Shown here piece by piece: positions 6,867 through 8,066 of a stretch of 8,066 nt of DNA (position 1 is the first letter of the stretch; every line of letters begins with the position of its first letter). Made by a program: the position numbers and the translations under genes. The notes below the pieces were generated by a model. That model was not told where the DNA came from and did not search any database. It saw nothing but the letters and a program-made list of their open reading frames with translations. The stretch comes from CAYOCE01 sp964402405 (GTDB lineage: Bacteria > Pseudomonadota > Alphaproteobacteria > UBA7879), in contig CAYOCE010000053.1 of assembly GCA_964402405.1 (NCBI GenBank), forward strand, positions 1 through 8,066, in the 5' to 3' direction.

Positions 6867-6900
6867 ATTATATATTGGAGTATTTAAGCTATTTTGTCAA
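6867..6900 (-). promoter_or_regulatory. Candidate promoter of the structured RNA
   Basis: The minus strand carries a perfect -35 TTGACA (6900-6895) and a perfect -10 TATAAT (6872-6867). The spacer of 22 nt is longer than the usual 16-18. An overlapping TATATA at 6874-6869 gives 20 nt. Because the spacing is off, it is either a weak or activator-dependent promoter, or chance in AT-rich DNA. The -35 lies inside the 57-nt palindrome. Confidence 0.35.
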
Positions 6901-6928
6901 CAAACTTGTTGCTTATATAGTCCAATAT
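6872..6928. repeat. 57-nt imperfect palindrome between divergent transcription units
   Basis: Outer arms atattgga (6872-6879) and tccaatat (6921-6928) are perfect complements. They continue inward through TAT and TAAG/CTTA pairs with two mismatches, giving 15 paired bases. An inner 6-bp stem, caacaa/ttgttg, sits at 6898-6911 around a 2-nt loop. It lies between the promoter of the XRE regulator and that of the minus-strand RNA and covers the latter's TTGACA. An operator is the simplest reading. Confidence 0.55.
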
Positions 6929-6948
6929 GGTATTTTTATCAAAAAAAC

Positions 6949-6978
6949 TTGCTAAAAAATAAAGGCTGCTCCTATAAT
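6949..6978 (+). promoter_or_regulatory. Promoter of the XRE regulator gene
   Basis: A perfect -10 TATAAT (6973-6978) is preceded by TTGCTA (6949-6954) with an 18-nt spacer. Transcription would begin around 6984-6986, on or next to the ATG at 6985. This implies a leaderless mRNA and rules out the earlier TTG at 6949 as the start codon. Confidence 0.5.
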
Positions 6979-6984
6979 GAGCCT

Positions 6985-7422
6985 ATGGATACCCTTCTTA
7001 TTACCCAAATTAAAAAACGTTTATTTGAAAAAGGCTTGTCAGTACGCGCTGCTGAAAGGCTTGCGGGGTTAGGAGTACATTCTCTTAGTAATGTGCTTTC
7101 TGGTAGATCTAAAAAACCAAGCGCTGAGCTTTTGACCTCTGTGGCAAGAGTTCTTGGGTGTAGTGTAAACGAGCTTTTATATGATAATGAAACTTCTCAG
7201 ACAATAAATTCTCTTCCTCCTGCCCCAAAGCTTGAGTTGTTAAAAAACACAGCCTTGTTCCATGAAATTATGGAGTTTTTAGTTAAAAATCATTGGGAAA
7301 AAGTTGCTCCCCTCCCCTTTCATGTTGTTGTGTCTAAATCTCTTGAGATTTATGAATATTCTGTCTCTAAAAATAATGGAGTTTTTAGTCAAACTTTTGC
7401 AGAATGGATTATAGAAAAATAA
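6985..7422 (+). CDS. XRE-family helix-turn-helix transcriptional regulator
   Basis: With the ATG at 6985 the protein has 145 residues. Residues 1-65 form a Cro/C1-type DNA-binding domain: LSVRAAERLAGLG, then VHSLSNVLSGRSKKPSAELL and VARVLGCSVNELL, which covers the five-helix pattern with the recognition helix around SLSNVLSG. Residues 80-145 form a C-terminal region of unknown family (LLKNTALFHEIMEFLVKNHW and on), without the S24 protease residues of phage repressors. The frame could open 12 codons earlier at a TTG, but that stretch contains the -10 box, so 6985 is preferred. There is no clear Shine-Dalgarno, fitting a leaderless start. A large palindrome and a divergent structured RNA lie directly upstream, so autoregulation and control of that RNA are plausible (inference). 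The gene may belong to a mobile element. Confidence 0.8.
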   Translation: MDTLLITQIKKRLFEKGLSVRAAERLAGLGVHSLSNVLSGRSKKPSAELLTSVARVLGCSVNELLYDNETSQTINSLPPAPKLELLKNTALFHEIMEFLVKNHWEKVAPLPFHVVVSKSLEIYEYSVSKNNGVFSQTFAEWIIEK

Positions 7423-7440
7423 TAGACAACTATCGGAAGG

Positions 7441-7469
7441 CAATTGTTGCGACAGTGTCGCAACAATTG
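7441..7469 (+). terminator. Perfect 13-bp palindrome after the regulator gene, probable terminator
   Basis: caattgttgcgac (7441-7453) is perfectly complementary to gtcgcaacaattg (7457-7469) around a 3-nt centre. It begins 18 nt after the regulator's stop. The following bases are tgtttagaattt, a weak T-tract, so termination may be inefficient. A protein-binding palindrome is the alternative. Confidence 0.5.
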
Positions 7470-7513
7470 TGTTTAGAATTTGGAAATGGATTTTCTTATT
7501 CTGCTATTATATG

Positions 7514-7611
7514 TTATAAATTATAATTTATAAATTATCATAAATGGTGTTTTCCAGCTTTCTCTAAGAAAAAATCTCTAATAAAATAAGGGTTTTAGGA
7601 ATGATATAAAC
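7514..7611. repeat. AT-palindromic repeat element, copy 1
   Basis: This copy holds overlapping perfect palindromes (20 bp at 7514-7533; ataatttataaattat at 7523-7538), then ggtgttttcc (7546-7555) and a tail (tttctctaagaa ... taataaaataaggg). The same order, with substitutions, appears at 7972-8066, and the palindrome plus ggtgttttcc also appears at 7602-7665. It could be a duplicated promoter or operator region, a small inverted-repeat element, or part of an origin-like region. Confidence 0.55.
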
Positions 7612-7665
7612 TATAATTTATAAATTGTAACTTATAATATATAATTTATACTTTTGGTGTTTTCC
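7602..7665. repeat. AT-palindromic repeat element, copy 2 (shorter tail)
   Basis: The core ataatttataaatt (7613-7626) is followed by a second AT palindromic stretch (7632-7650) and an exact ggtgttttcc (7656-7665). The tail found in copies 1 and 3 is missing or diverged. It abuts the end of copy 1. Confidence 0.5.
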
Positions 7666-7971
7666 TCAACAATATCTGGACTCTAGCCCCCTCCCCTTCT
7701 CTTTCTTTTCAAAGATTAAACTCATGTAAGTGATAAATTTTTTCCTCTCTCAATAAAATTGGTAGGCGTTTTCTTTTAAGAAAGAGAAATGATCTTTGAT
7801 AAGTGTAGGTATGCCAAACATACGTAGGGCATTTTATCCCTACAAAAACCAACTGAGAAATGACAAAAGAAAGTTTGAGAAAAGTTAGCGCGTACTTGTT
7901 CTTAAAATAGCTATAATGTCTATCCCTATATCTTCCTCCCTCTTCCCTCTAAAAACAAATTATACATTACA
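7666..7971. other. Non-coding stretch with pyrimidine-rich tracts and two adjacent hairpins
   Basis: I see no gene in these 306 nt. There are two pyrimidine-rich tracts (7686-7709 and 7931-7950). Two directly adjacent hairpins lie at 7809-7823 (gtatg/catac) and 7824-7843 (gtaggg/ccctac). A 25-codon frame starts at 7811 within the hairpins (MPNIRRAFYPYKNQ) but has no ribosome site. A lone TATAAT at 7912-7917 has no matching -35. Confidence 0.5.
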
Positions 7972-8066
7972 AATTATAATTTATAAATTGTTATTAAGAG
8001 TGCTTTTCTAGTCTCACTCAAGAATAATTTTCAATGAAATAAAGGATATTATGAATATAATAAGTT
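7972..8066. repeat. AT-palindromic repeat element, copy 3
   Basis: The core ataatttataaatt (7976-7989) is followed by gtgcttttctag, ctcactcaagaa and aatgaaataaagga. These align by eye, with substitutions and one extra base, with copy 1 over about 90 nt. The element ends at the window edge and leads into a possible start codon at 8051. Confidence 0.5.
8051..8066 (+). CDS. Possible start of a gene running off the right edge
   Basis: An ATG at 8051 follows AAAGGA (8041-8046) with a 4-nt spacer. Only five codons (MNIIS) are visible. The placement immediately after repeat copy 3 suggests the repeat could be its promoter region. This cannot be judged from the window. Confidence 0.2.

Noticed and set aside
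7811..7888. 25-codon ORF MPNIRRAFYPYKNQ
   Set aside because: It has no ribosome site, and its start lies within a hairpin. It is too short to support.
1..8066. CRISPR array, tRNA or rRNA, transposase
   Set aside because: I found no regularly spaced direct repeats, no tRNA T-loop with a cloverleaf, no rRNA signature and no transposase domain on either strand.

Overview
The window is AT-rich accessory DNA. It most resembles the genome of an obligately intracellular alphaproteobacterium (Rickettsiales or Holosporales type), and an amoeba symbiont of another phylum is also possible. That placement is an inference. It rests on an F-type conjugation gene (TraG), Sec-exported proteins of no obvious metabolic role built from host-interaction-type repeats, a deaminase-like fold known from rickettsial effector and toxin families, and several decayed small genes. 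No housekeeping gene is present.

Layout. (1) 1-1877, plus strand: the C-terminal two thirds of a TraG-type mating-pair protein, cut by the left edge. No other tra gene follows, so the conjugation module ends here or is broken. (2) 1878-2256: non-coding or decayed DNA with a 15-nt tandem repeat and a 70-codon frame that has no start. (3) 5332 down to 2257, minus strand: two overlapping genes read as one operon from a recognisable promoter at 5377-5405. The first encodes a 588-aa exported protein with a leucine-rich-repeat-like patch and Sel1-like repeats. The second encodes an exported protein of about 446 aa in which I recognise a zinc-dependent cytidine-deaminase-type active site (Asp-Ser-Glu, then Pro-Cys-Ser-Ile-Cys). 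(4) 5377-6230, plus strand: two small genes, each apparently broken by a single-base frameshift. The second encodes a small exported LRR-like protein related in style to the 588-aa protein. (5) 6284-6665, minus strand: a small helical protein of unknown function whose frame is broken exactly at a run of seven G. (6) 6707-6928: a strongly structured intergenic region. Read on the minus strand it has a TTGACA promoter element, a 5' hairpin, a long branched stem and a textbook intrinsic terminator. This is either a small RNA or an attenuator-type leader of the small gene. (7) 6985-7422, plus strand: an XRE-family helix-turn-helix regulator, apparently with a leaderless transcript, followed by a 13-bp perfect palindrome. 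(8) 7423-8066: no complete gene, but three diverged copies of an AT-palindromic repeat, the last placed just ahead of a possible gene start at the right edge.

How it may fit together (inference). The minus-strand pair and the small LRR-like gene look like lineage-specific exported effectors sitting beside a mobile conjugation module. The XRE regulator, the 57-nt imperfect palindrome and the divergent structured RNA form a compact control region in which the regulator could control both directions. Three single-base frameshifts within 1.3 kb point either to ongoing decay or phase variation, or to base-calling errors in the assembly.
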